The position numbers and the translations under genes are program-made. The notes beneath the pieces are model-generated. The model did no database searches and was not told the origin of the DNA. It saw only the letters and a program-made list of their open reading frames with translations. 47,979 nucleotides of DNA, taken from positions 1-47,979 of the forward strand of contig CAZSZJ010000009.1 of assembly GCA_964610985.1 (NCBI GenBank), in the 5' to 3' direction. Source of the stretch: JARIHD01 sp964610985. Lineage in GTDB: Bacteria > Patescibacteriota > Saccharimonadia > Saccharimonadales > UBA4665. This document shows positions 7,363 to 14,574 of the stretch, piece by piece (the stretch's first letter is position 1; each line of letters starts with the position of its first letter).

Positions 7363-8502
7363 ATGAAGAAAGCAAAATGGACTGTGGCCGTGCTAATGCT
7401 GGCGATTATTCCGGTTCTCGCATGGGTGAGTGTGGGGCATGCGCAACGCTTTTCGCCAACGATTACCGAAGACCAAGTGGTTCATGGCTCGATATATACG
7501 GCCAATAAATCGGTTGATATCAAGGGGGAGGTCGACGGTGATATCTTTTGCGCTGGGCAAAGTGTCAAGATCGACGCCGTAGTGCACGGCGATGTTATTT
7601 GTGCCGGTGTAGACGTAACGGTCAATGGTGAGGTCGACGGTGACATCCGCTTGGCCGGTCAGGTTGTAAATGTGGGCGCGACAGTGGCCGGAAGTGCAAC
7701 GGTTGCTGCCAGCGAATTCTCGTTGGACGCCGACGCCAGTGTAGGCCGTGATCTTGCGGCGACTGGTAGTAACATCAACATCAAAGGGACGGTCGGGCGC
7801 GACGTTGTAGGCGGTGGTTCGCGCATAACGGTGAACGGCGAAGTCGGCCGCAATGTGTCGGTCGAAACCGGCGCACTCGTGCTAAAAGACGATGCAAAAG
7901 TTGCGGGTACGGTGACTTACACGAGCGCAAATAAGCTCACAAAAAGCGAAAAAGCCGAAGTTGCCGGCAATGTAAAGCAAAATCAGCCCGAAAAACAAGG
8001 TTATTCGTTTGATCCTCTCTGGTTCTTATTTATAGCAGTTGGTTTGACGGTAGTATCGATGACTCTGGCATTGCTATTTCCTCGGTTTGTGGATCGGCAT
8101 GCGGATCGGATACGGCTGCAGTTTGGTAAGTCTTTGCTGGTCGGAATGCTGGCCGTGATATTGGTGCCGGGTATATTCTTTGGACTGGCCGTGACCGTAG
8201 TGGGCATTCCGCTCTTGGTCGTTGCGGCGGTTGCAGTGTTGCTTGGAATGCTGCTTAGCGGACCGCTGGCAGCGTATTTTGTCGGCCAGTTATTGCTCAA
8301 AAATAATCAGACGCCGGTTTTGGTGGCGGCCGCTGGAAGTGCGGTCGTAGTTGCGCTTTATTTCTTGCCATTTATCGGATTTGTGTTCGTATTTTTTGCG
8401 GGATTTTTGGGACTCGGTGCGCTTTTGTTGGAACTGCAAAAACAGATCAAATCCGGTGGACATTCTTCGGCCGTTCCTGTTGGTAAACCAAAAAACGACT
8501 AG
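7363..8502 (+). CDS. polymer-forming (bactofilin-like) domain membrane protein
   Basis: A 379-residue envelope protein. Residues 1-27 look like a signal peptide ending in GHAQ. Residues about 40-200 are a beta-helix built of repeats such as VDIKGEVDGDI, VTVNGEVDGDI, INIKGTVGRDV and ITVNGEVGRNV, as in bactofilins and polymer-forming cytoskeletal proteins. Residues about 222-365 contain four hydrophobic segments, and the C-terminus is short and basic. The combination of an exported beta-helix with a C-terminal membrane domain differs from classical cytoplasmic bactofilins. Its stop overlaps the convergent 8499 gene by 4 bases. A structural role at the envelope is likely but inferred. Confidence 0.8.
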   Translation: MKKAKWTVAVLMLAIIPVLAWVSVGHAQRFSPTITEDQVVHGSIYTANKSVDIKGEVDGDIFCAGQSVKIDAVVHGDVICAGVDVTVNGEVDGDIRLAGQVVNVGATVAGSATVAASEFSLDADASVGRDLAATGSNINIKGTVGRDVVGGGSRITVNGEVGRNVSVETGALVLKDDAKVAGTVTYTSANKLTKSEKAEVAGNVKQNQPEKQGYSFDPLWFLFIAVGLTVVSMTLALLFPRFVDRHADRIRLQFGKSLLVGMLAVILVPGIFFGLAVTVVGIPLLVVAAVAVLLGMLLSGPLAAYFVGQLLLKNNQTPVLVAAAGSAVVVALYFLPFIGFVFVFFAGFLGLGALLLELQKQIKSGGHSSAVPVGKPKND

Positions 8503-9080
8503 GCCTCTGTGGTAGTGGCTTTGTTGAAGGGCACTTCTGTGTTGAGTAGTTCAGCGCGGAGGCCGGAAGGATAATGCCATGTAAACAGTTGGCCTAAGTC
8601 CGTCGCCGCGAGCTGCGGTACGTTGCGCTGGCCTTTCCAGGGAGCCGGTTCAAGAGATACATCCGTCATGTCGACTAATGCTTGAAATTGCTTGCGGTCA
8701 ACGCGGAGTATGGCTGCAGCCTGGCCGATAGTTAGCTTATTTTCTTGGGCCATTCCTTTTGCGATGTAATGCTGCTGCAACTCTGCAAATTTATCAACTG
8801 TTTCTTGGGCGGCGCAAAGTGCTTTTTGGGTTTGCGCAAATTCCTGTAATGCCTCTGGAGCCGGGGTGATAGGCAGACTGTATTTAACAAATTCACGCAA
8901 ATAAGGGATGGATATAAGGCGTGTTTGATCAACGCGTCTCAAGCCAAATAGCCCATCCTTAAAGGGTTCGGCCGAAATGCCTCGATGGTAGAACGCGAGG
9001 GCTTTTTGCTGTGCAGGGGTGTATGGGCTGACTTTAGCTGCCGGCACAAAGAGTTCGGTCGACTGAAGGGCATACGTCAT
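8499..9080 (-). CDS. paralog family protein A (helix-turn-helix-like)
   Basis: A 193-residue member of a six-copy family in this window. Shared landmarks in order: an N-terminal Y(S/T)PxQQ segment, a LFGLRRVDQTRLISIPYL block at residues about 44-61, an F/A-T-A alternating helix, a helix-turn-helix-like KLTIGQAAAILRVDRKQF at about 114-131, and a C-terminal LGQLFTWHYPS motif. The helix-turn-helix resembles the excisionase/MerR-like HTH_17 fold. Its ATG overlaps the stop of the preceding paralog (ATGA), so translation is coupled. DNA binding is plausible; the cellular role is unknown. Confidence 0.75.
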   Translation of the reverse strand: MTYALQSTELFVPAAKVSPYTPAQQKALAFYHRGISAEPFKDGLFGLRRVDQTRLISIPYLREFVKYSLPITPAPEALQEFAQTQKALCAAQETVDKFAELQQHYIAKGMAQENKLTIGQAAAILRVDRKQFQALVDMTDVSLEPAPWKGQRNVPQLAATDLGQLFTWHYPSGLRAELLNTEVPFNKATTTEA

Positions 9081-9631
9081 AGCACATCACCCCTAAAGGG
9101 TTGGTCGGGGAAACTCGCCGGATATTGCCATTCGTATAAGCGTTCCAGGTCGGCACCTTGGAATTCCCGTACGGTATAGCGCAATTGGTCCGGTGGTTCC
9201 GGGGTAGAAACTTCGATGCCTGCCAAGTCGACGGCCGCCTGAAGCCTCTGACGTGTAATGTGTAAAACATCTGCAGCTTGTCCAATGGTAAACATGCCCA
9301 CAGGCTTTTTATCCATATAGGCATCGCGAAGGCTTGCGAAACTGTCTAATGTTTGTCTAATGGCAGCATCTGCTGCGTCGGTTCGAGCAAAGTCGACGGC
9401 CGCTTCTAAGCTCGGTGCGCAGGGCAGGCTATGTCGAATGAGTTGTTGTAGATAAGGGACTGCTACCAGTCGTGTTTTATCCAAAAAGCGCATTCCAAGA
9501 AGCTCATTCATTAGAACTTCGGTAGAGATGTGGCGGTTGGGTCTGTAAGACTCAGCTTGTTGCTGTGGGCTGTATATGCAAAGGTTCAGCGGAGCGGCAA
9601 GCAGTTCAGCGGAATAGAGGGCGTAAAGCAT
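9077..9631 (-). CDS. paralog family protein B (helix-turn-helix-like)
   Basis: A 184-residue member of the same family, middle gene of a three-gene unit. It keeps the YSPQQQ segment, LLGMRFLDKTRLVAVPYL, FARTDAADAAIRQTLDSF, the helix-turn-helix-like MFTIGQAADVLHITRQRL at about residues 112-129, and LERLYEWQYPASFP near the end. It is the copy closest to proteins A and C. It overlaps A by four bases. The apparent 26-base overlap with C arises only because C is frameshifted; in the restored frame the two genes are 11 bases apart. Confidence 0.75.
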   Translation of the reverse strand: MLYALYSAELLAAPLNLCIYSPQQQAESYRPNRHISTEVLMNELLGMRFLDKTRLVAVPYLQQLIRHSLPCAPSLEAAVDFARTDAADAAIRQTLDSFASLRDAYMDKKPVGMFTIGQAADVLHITRQRLQAAVDLAGIEVSTPEPPDQLRYTVREFQGADLERLYEWQYPASFPDQPFRGDVL

Positions 9632-10196
9632 AGGGTGCCATTCTACTGGAGGGCGTCAGGCACGTCAATGGGCGCCGCGGGGACCGGGTAGCTTTCTGGA
9701 TATCGCCTTCGTACAGCAGGCTGAGATCCTCGGTGGCGAAATGCTGCTTAGCGATACCTCTGCCTTCTTCGGGCAGTACTTCGATGAACGCCATCGCTAC
9801 AACACGAAGTAGTCGTGGCTGGTTAATGTACAACTGGCTGCATGCTTGGTCCATGGTCAATCGGTTCTGGGGATATATTTCGCTGGCCGAAGCGACTGCT
9901 TTATCAAATGATGTAAGCGTTTTATCGATTGCTGTTTGTGCATCGGGGGTTCGGGCAAAGGCGGCAGCGGATTCAATGGTCGGAATCCGGCCCCTATAGA
10001 ACTTTACATATGCGTTGAGATACGGCACTGATACGAGTGAAGTGTCATCCAACAGATGCAGGCGCAGCAGTTGTCCTATCAACGCCTCGGCGGAAAGACC
10101 TGACTTGTTGAGGTTTCGACGCTGTTGATCTGGACTAAAGGGACTCACTCGCTTTGGATTTGCAAGTAGATCTGAACATTCGAGCGAGTAGTGCAT
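9606..10196 (-). pseudogene. paralog family protein C, frameshifted near its 3' end
   Basis: First gene of the three-paralog unit. It matches A and B up to LSLLYE (codon ending at 9708), including LHLLDDTSLVSVPYL and the helix-turn-helix-like RLTMDQACSQLYINQPRL. After that the open frame reads a basic, unrelated tail to 9606. One base shifted, the same DNA encodes YPESYPVPAAPIDVPDALQ and a stop at 9643, restoring the family's conserved W-x-YP-x-SYP ending. A single missing T in the expected Trp codon explains it. It is either a recent mutation or a sequence error. TATTAT eight bases before the ATG suggests a leaderless promoter for the unit. Confidence 0.75.
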
Positions 10197-10314
10197 AGGA
10201 GAAGATAATACGCTGAAGTTCGGCGTAACGTCAAGGTGTACAGGGGTTGGTATTCGAATCGGATTAACTTACAATGAAATACTTATGGTTATGTAACGAA
10301 AGGTGGACCAGATT

Positions 10315-11007
10315 ATGGATAGATTAGATAAGCAAGGCCGAAAAGGAATATCGCCAGAGCTGCACGCTTACATACAGGCTAATAACCCGACGAGTGAGGC
10401 ACTCGAGGGTATTCGCCGTGAAACAATTGGTATGAAAGACGCATTCTGGCAAGTGCCGCCAGAGCAAGCAGTACATATGGGACAGATAGCTCGGTGGTTG
10501 AAGGCAAAAAAGACTTTCGAGATCGGCACATATACGGGGTATAGCGCTGTGGCTGTAGCGTCGTGTTTGCCTGAGGGCGGCAGGCTAGTGGCCTGCGACA
10601 TCGATTTTGGTCCGTTCGAGGAAGTAGGGCGCAAATATGCCCGTCAAGCTGGTGTCGAAGACAAGCTCGATTTACGTGAAGCCCCGGCTATCGGCACTAT
10701 GCAGCAACTATTGGCGGCCGGCGAACATGGTAGGTTCGATATGGGCTTTGTTGACGGCCATAAACCAGAATACCCTGACTACTATCGGCTGGGTATGGCG
10801 CTTCTGCGTGAGGGCGGAGTGCTCATTGTTGACAATACATTTGGTCTGGGTGGTCGCATTGTAAACCATGAAGACCACGATCCAAAGATCGAAGGCATCC
10901 GCGAAGCCAGCGAAATGATACGACGTGACGCGGCGGCTGGATTCGTCAGTATGGGCATGCTGCCAGTTTCGGACGGCGTGACGTTTGTTACTAAGCTAGC
11001 TGCTTAA
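10315..11007 (+). CDS. class I SAM-dependent O-methyltransferase
   Basis: A 230-residue enzyme of the caffeoyl-CoA/catechol O-methyltransferase family. The SAM-binding loop FEIGTYTGYSAVA lies near residue 65, followed by an acidic LVACDID motif, then FVDGHKPEYPDYY, which carries the metal-ligand Asp typical of the family, and a VLIVDNTF strand. The ATG at 10315 is chosen because AAAGGTGG lies 8 to 15 bases upstream; a GTG four codons earlier sits inside that site. It is a single plus-strand gene within the minus-strand paralog cluster and overlaps the next gene's end by 12 bases. The substrate is unknown. Confidence 0.88.
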   Translation: MDRLDKQGRKGISPELHAYIQANNPTSEALEGIRRETIGMKDAFWQVPPEQAVHMGQIARWLKAKKTFEIGTYTGYSAVAVASCLPEGGRLVACDIDFGPFEEVGRKYARQAGVEDKLDLREAPAIGTMQQLLAAGEHGRFDMGFVDGHKPEYPDYYRLGMALLREGGVLIVDNTFGLGGRIVNHEDHDPKIEGIREASEMIRRDAAAGFVSMGMLPVSDGVTFVTKLAA

Positions 11008-11841
11008 AGAGCCTTTAAGAACTTTGCGAACTCCGTCGGCAACCCGCGCCGCAACTTCGATGGGCGACGAACGATCGAGGGTGTCCGACATTACTTCTGC
11101 CGAGAACGGTGCTGCAATGCCCAGCTTGCGTATGGCGGTCACCCATTGCTCTAGGCTGCCGCTGCCTTCACCGGGAATTTCGCGGTAGTGGCGGGATTCT
11201 TCGGTTAGGTCGCTCATGGGCTTGGAGCGGCTGTCGCTAAGCTGGATACCACCGACTTCATTGGGCGGCGTTATGATGAGATCCAGAGCGGCTCCAGCGG
11301 TACGGTTGGCATGCCACGTGTCTATGAGAAGTTTGGCATTTGGCTGGTTAACAGCTTTATTTAGTAGTCGGGCGCGCGACAGTGTGTTGATAGGAGGCGT
11401 GTAAGGCATAAATTCACTCAGAATTAGGAGTAGGTCTTCTGATGTCGGGCGCGTTTCGAGGGCGCGTTTGCAAAGGCCGGCAAGCGACAAAGCGATAACG
11501 GCTGGAGGAGATGGTTTAAAAAAACCGATGTTCATATGGTGGGCATTCCAATGGTTGGCAAGTTCCAAGACCTGCTCTTCTTGTTGACGGTACTCGCGGT
11601 TGCCTTGCCGACCGATCCAGTTACGCAAAAACTCAATTTCGGTAACCCTTACGTCGTGCTCTTCGAGTTTTTCGTCGATTGCATTCAGCGAGTAGCCGTC
11701 ATTCACGGCGTCTTCATAATCCGAAAGCCGCGCACCAATGCCGCCAAATCCAGCTTTTCCAGCTGCCTCTATCCGATCAAGGATAGGTACGTGACGCAGT
11801 GTCATAGCGCTCAATGTTACGTCTTTTAGAAGCTCGGCCAT
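10996..11841 (-). CDS. xylose-isomerase-like TIM-barrel protein (sugar phosphate isomerase/epimerase family)
   Basis: A 281-residue protein resembling the sugar phosphate isomerase/epimerase (AP endonuclease 2) superfamily. The opening LSAMTLRHVPILDRIEAAGKAGFGGIGAR is typical of the first barrel strand and helix. Later strands include KLLIDTWHANRT and IQLSDSR, and an acid in FSAEVMSD sits where the last metal ligand is expected. Several metal ligands are not obvious, so activity is uncertain. A GAGGGG site lies about six bases before the ATG and TATTAT further upstream, giving a normal leader. Its 3' end overlaps the convergent methyltransferase gene. Confidence 0.72.
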   Translation of the reverse strand: MAELLKDVTLSAMTLRHVPILDRIEAAGKAGFGGIGARLSDYEDAVNDGYSLNAIDEKLEEHDVRVTEIEFLRNWIGRQGNREYRQQEEQVLELANHWNAHHMNIGFFKPSPPAVIALSLAGLCKRALETRPTSEDLLLILSEFMPYTPPINTLSRARLLNKAVNQPNAKLLIDTWHANRTAGAALDLIITPPNEVGGIQLSDSRSKPMSDLTEESRHYREIPGEGSGSLEQWVTAIRKLGIAAPFSAEVMSDTLDRSSPIEVAARVADGVRKVLKGSLSS

Positions 11842-11902
11842 GGCATACCCCTCTCATGCATAAGGCATAATAATAGATGCGAGTCGTGCTGTTCGTCAAC
11901 AA

Positions 11903-12490
11903 CTAAGAACGGGAGAGGTGTTCGGGTGGAATCAATTCCTGGGGATAGCTCTTCGGGTAGCGCCAAGTAAAGATCTGATGCAGTGCATTGGCCGGCAGAA
12001 CATTGGTGGGACGCCAGCCTCCGTAGGTTGCGTTTATGATTTCCTTTCGGAAGGGAATCGAAGCATTATCAAGGGCGTTGATTAGAACCGACTTGCTGGC
12101 GCACAAAATAGCTCCTGCTTGTGCCAGGGTTAGCTTGCCTTTGGGTGCGGCATTTGAGAGGGCGTCGAACCTAAGTTGTAAAATTTCTACGGTTTCCCGA
12201 ATCGCCAGGTGCGCTGCATGGGTTTTGGCAAATTCGGCCGCCAGTAGGGCGGCGTCCATTTCGCTTGTTTTGAACGCAACATCCGCATAGGCGGAGAATT
12301 CCAATAGATATGGAGTAGATATCTTGCTCTCGCTTTTCGCAAGCGCAAGGTCGTAGCCGAAAAGCTCCGGAACTAGAGTATGCGCGGTGTCCGAGGTGCG
12401 ATGCGCTAACGCATATGCAGAAATTGCGTTCGGGTGCGGTCGGGCATCCCGCGGCCTAATAAAAAGCTCATTCGTTTCTGGAGTAAACAT
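11903..12490 (-). CDS. paralog family protein D (helix-turn-helix-like)
   Basis: A 195-residue family member, closest in the window to protein F. Landmarks: LVPELFGYDLALAKSESKISTPYL in the first third, AEFAKTHAAHLAIRETVEIL, the helix-turn-helix-like KLTLAQAGAILCASKSVL at about residues 117-134, and LHQIFTWRYPKSYPQEL near the C-terminus. It follows protein E by 22 bases on the same strand, and no Shine-Dalgarno site precedes its ATG. Probably a two-gene unit with E. Function unknown. Confidence 0.75.
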   Translation of the reverse strand: MFTPETNELFIRPRDARPHPNAISAYALAHRTSDTAHTLVPELFGYDLALAKSESKISTPYLLEFSAYADVAFKTSEMDAALLAAEFAKTHAAHLAIRETVEILQLRFDALSNAAPKGKLTLAQAGAILCASKSVLINALDNASIPFRKEIINATYGGWRPTNVLPANALHQIFTWRYPKSYPQELIPPEHLSRS

Positions 12491-12512
12491 GGTGCGCTAG
12501 CTCTAGCTCGAT

Positions 12513-13094
12513 TTATTCTGTGCCAGCACTATAAATGACCGGCCCCTTAGGATGGGTGTCGGCCAGTTCCTGGGGATAGCTTTCGGGGAATTCCCAGGTA
12601 AACAATTCCCGTAGACCTTGAGGTGGCAAAAAGATGCGCTCCGTACTGGTTCCGGCGTTTCCTTTCCTTATATCAAACTTCGGATCATTCATAATATTTC
12701 GTTGATAATAGGCTTTTGAAACGCAGAGCAGGTCAGAACCGTCAACTCGGCTAAGGCCATCCGGCGTCCTTTCGTAGAGGCGTTCACTGACCGTGTTAAA
12801 GCGTAAAATTGTGCTTGCGATAGTTTGACTGGCCTGGGGCGAGCGGGCAAATTTGCTGAATTCGTCCATTTCGGGATCCCACAAAGTCTTTTGATGGGTC
12901 AGACTGAAGGCATTGATATAGGGAACAGAAAATAATTTATCTCCATTTGCAAGTCGGGCGCCAAACAGCTCCGCCGACGCCCGTTCTACATGAAAGCCGC
13001 ATTGGATATACGTGATCCCTCTTAGTTCGGTGGCATTGCTCTTAAAAAGCTGCGGAAGGGCCAAGAGTGCTTGTTCGCCGTAAAGTTTATGCAT
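12513..13094 (-). CDS. paralog family protein E (divergent helix-turn-helix-like member)
   Basis: A 193-residue, more divergent member. It retains AELFGARLANGDKLFSVPYI, FARSPQASQTIASTILRF and the C-terminal LRELFTWEFPESYPQEL, which is almost identical to that of protein D. The central helix-turn-helix-like part (GLSRVDGSDLLCVSKAYYQR) has lost the usual QA pair, so it may no longer bind the same target. TAATAT lies seven bases before the ATG, suggesting a leaderless start. First gene of the pair with D and divergent from the 13136 gene. Confidence 0.72.
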   Translation of the reverse strand: MHKLYGEQALLALPQLFKSNATELRGITYIQCGFHVERASAELFGARLANGDKLFSVPYINAFSLTHQKTLWDPEMDEFSKFARSPQASQTIASTILRFNTVSERLYERTPDGLSRVDGSDLLCVSKAYYQRNIMNDPKFDIRKGNAGTSTERIFLPPQGLRELFTWEFPESYPQELADTHPKGPVIYSAGTE

Positions 13095-13135
13095 GCTAGT
13101 GATATTAGGTTAGCGGGCGCGGCCAGTCAAGGTAC

Positions 13136-13822
13136 TTGCTATCCAGGACAACGAAGTGCTTTAATGCCCTGGTGAGTTTTACAGAAGAGATACAGGCCCT
13201 GGCTCCCGTCTCCGCCGAACCCGAACTGCGAAACGCTGTCATGGAACATGTTTACGGCGGTATTAATGCGGCATTTGATCGATTTGCCAAATACTGCCAG
13301 CCGGATATGTTCGAGCTAGCGAAAGGCCAAGTTCATGAAAGGCAAAAACTGAAACTGCGGGGAGTCGACAACGAGACGGTTCATCTGAGACGGTCTGCTG
13401 ATGCCGAAGAATGGCCTCGTGGCCATCAGGCACAGGTCTGCACTGCGGACAAAGTCTCTCGCGTCTTTGGGATAGGGTCTAACGGGGCATGCACAGTAAT
13501 GCTATTTCCTCGCTTTCCCAAAACTCCTCAAATGGGCCCCGAAGTCGTTGCCGCCCAAAGACTGCTCGCCGCAAGAGATTTTTGGAATACTCCCGTAGAC
13601 GACTTAGCAGGCATGTTTGATGATCTTAGCAAGCCCGAATTAAGCGATGCGACAAAAGATATGATGGCATATTTTACATACCAAACAGACAAATTTGAAT
13701 CAGCATATAGGCATAATGAATATGATAGAGCGCTCAAGAAAGGCAACGAACGGGTTCCTTGCATTCGACATATCGAAGCGCTGGGAAAGCTTATTTCTAC
13801 CAGCCTGCCTTTTAGCGGTTGA
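13136..13822 (+). CDS. hypothetical protein, divergent from the paralog pair
   Basis: A protein of up to 228 residues with no recognisable family. It is mostly helical with a central segment rich in charged residues and a KVSRVFGIGSNGACTVMLF strand pair. The start is uncertain: TTG at 13136 follows AAGG too closely, and GTG at 13172 or ATG at 13241 are alternatives. A TGATAT hexamer at 13100-13105 could be its -10. It does not share the landmarks of the neighbouring paralogs. It lies between paralogs E and F, so a partner role is possible but unsupported. Confidence 0.55.
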   Translation: MLSRTTKCFNALVSFTEEIQALAPVSAEPELRNAVMEHVYGGINAAFDRFAKYCQPDMFELAKGQVHERQKLKLRGVDNETVHLRRSADAEEWPRGHQAQVCTADKVSRVFGIGSNGACTVMLFPRFPKTPQMGPEVVAAQRLLAARDFWNTPVDDLAGMFDDLSKPELSDATKDMMAYFTYQTDKFESAYRHNEYDRALKKGNERVPCIRHIEALGKLISTSLPFSG

Positions 13823-13839
13823 CCTCTATCTAAAATGGA

Positions 13840-14409
13840 CTATTGATCAAGGTGCCCGGGTGGAATAAGTTCCGTTGGATAGGACTCCGGGTAGCGCCAT
13901 GTAATCACGCGATCCATTTGATCGACCGGAATCATGGGAGTGGGGCGTACGCAATCTCGAATATCTCTTATTTTTTCTGAGTATAATTCAATTGATAGTC
14001 TGCCAAAGGCATTTTTTAACGACTTCATATTTAGGCTTAGGACCATGGCTCCTTGGCTGAGAGTTAACTTTCCCTCTGGGTAGTCGGACAATATGTTGCT
14101 CAGCCCTAGCCGGTATGCGCTAAGAGTTTCCTGGATTGCTTCTTGTGCGGCAGTGGTGGTACTAAATTCTTTAGCCACTAAATAAGCATCGAAACCCTCC
14201 AGGTTGTTCTCGTTGCGGTACCGTAAGAAGTTTCCGAAATAGGGCAGAGAAATCCTTGGTTTACCCGCCACAATATCATATCCAAAAAGTTCAGGCATCA
14301 GAGAATGCGCCGTTTGAAAAGGCAGCCCCATAAGTTGTTGATTTTCCGGCAGGGCATATTTCACGTCGGCGGCTATCGCAAAAATTTCTTTCGATCGATC
14401 AACGGACAT
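13840..14409 (-). CDS. paralog family protein F (helix-turn-helix-like)
   Basis: A 189-residue member closest to protein D. It has LMPELFGYDIVAGKPRISLPYF, AKEFSTTTAAQEAIQETL, the helix-turn-helix-like KLTLSQGAMVLSLNMKSL at about residues 110-127, and a C-terminal MDRVITWRYPESYPTEL. The frame is open to 14445, but the ATG at 14409 is chosen because a near-consensus promoter occupies the bases upstream and positions transcription at that ATG. Single gene, divergent from typA. Function unknown. Confidence 0.75.
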   Translation of the reverse strand: MSVDRSKEIFAIAADVKYALPENQQLMGLPFQTAHSLMPELFGYDIVAGKPRISLPYFGNFLRYRNENNLEGFDAYLVAKEFSTTTAAQEAIQETLSAYRLGLSNILSDYPEGKLTLSQGAMVLSLNMKSLKNAFGRLSIELYSEKIRDIRDCVRPTPMIPVDQMDRVITWRYPESYPTELIPPGHLDQ

Positions 14410-14416
14410 GATGTAA

Positions 14417-14445
14417 ATCATAGAATTTCGTCCTAGTCCTGTCAA
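14417..14445 (-). promoter_or_regulatory. near-consensus leaderless promoter of paralog F
   Basis: On the minus strand: TTGACA (14445-14440), exactly 17 bases, TATGAT (14422-14417), then seven bases to the ATG at 14409. The -35 is perfect and the -10 has one mismatch. The expected start site coincides with the A of the ATG. This is the clearest leaderless promoter in the window and sets the reading for weaker ones. Confidence 0.75.
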
Positions 14446-14494
14446 TTGCTTGCCTGTTCGGCGAAGTCAGGGCAACAGTGTCCAAATTACGCTC

Positions 14495-14523
14495 TTGCCT
14501 ATCTGTTGACGATATGTCATAAT
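14495..14523 (+). promoter_or_regulatory. promoter of typA
   Basis: TTGCCT (14495-14500), a 17-base spacer and CATAAT (14518-14523). Transcription would start near 14530 and give a leader of about 45 bases that includes AAGGAG some 12 bases before the ATG at 14575. It shows that leadered and leaderless genes sit side by side here. Confidence 0.5.
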
Positions 14524-14574
14524 GTAGGAAATACATCACGCCATTTAAGCCGCGAAAAGGAGCGACCACTTAGT

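Noticed and set aside
9606..9710. Programmed ribosomal frameshift in paralog C
   Set aside because: No slippery heptamer or downstream pseudoknot is visible at 9708, and one missing base explains the sequence more simply.
8499..14445. The paralog cluster as a CRISPR, toxin-antitoxin or phage module
   Set aside because: There are no repeats with spacers, no recognisable toxin or phage gene, and the copies are similar to each other and not to two partner types. The role is left open.
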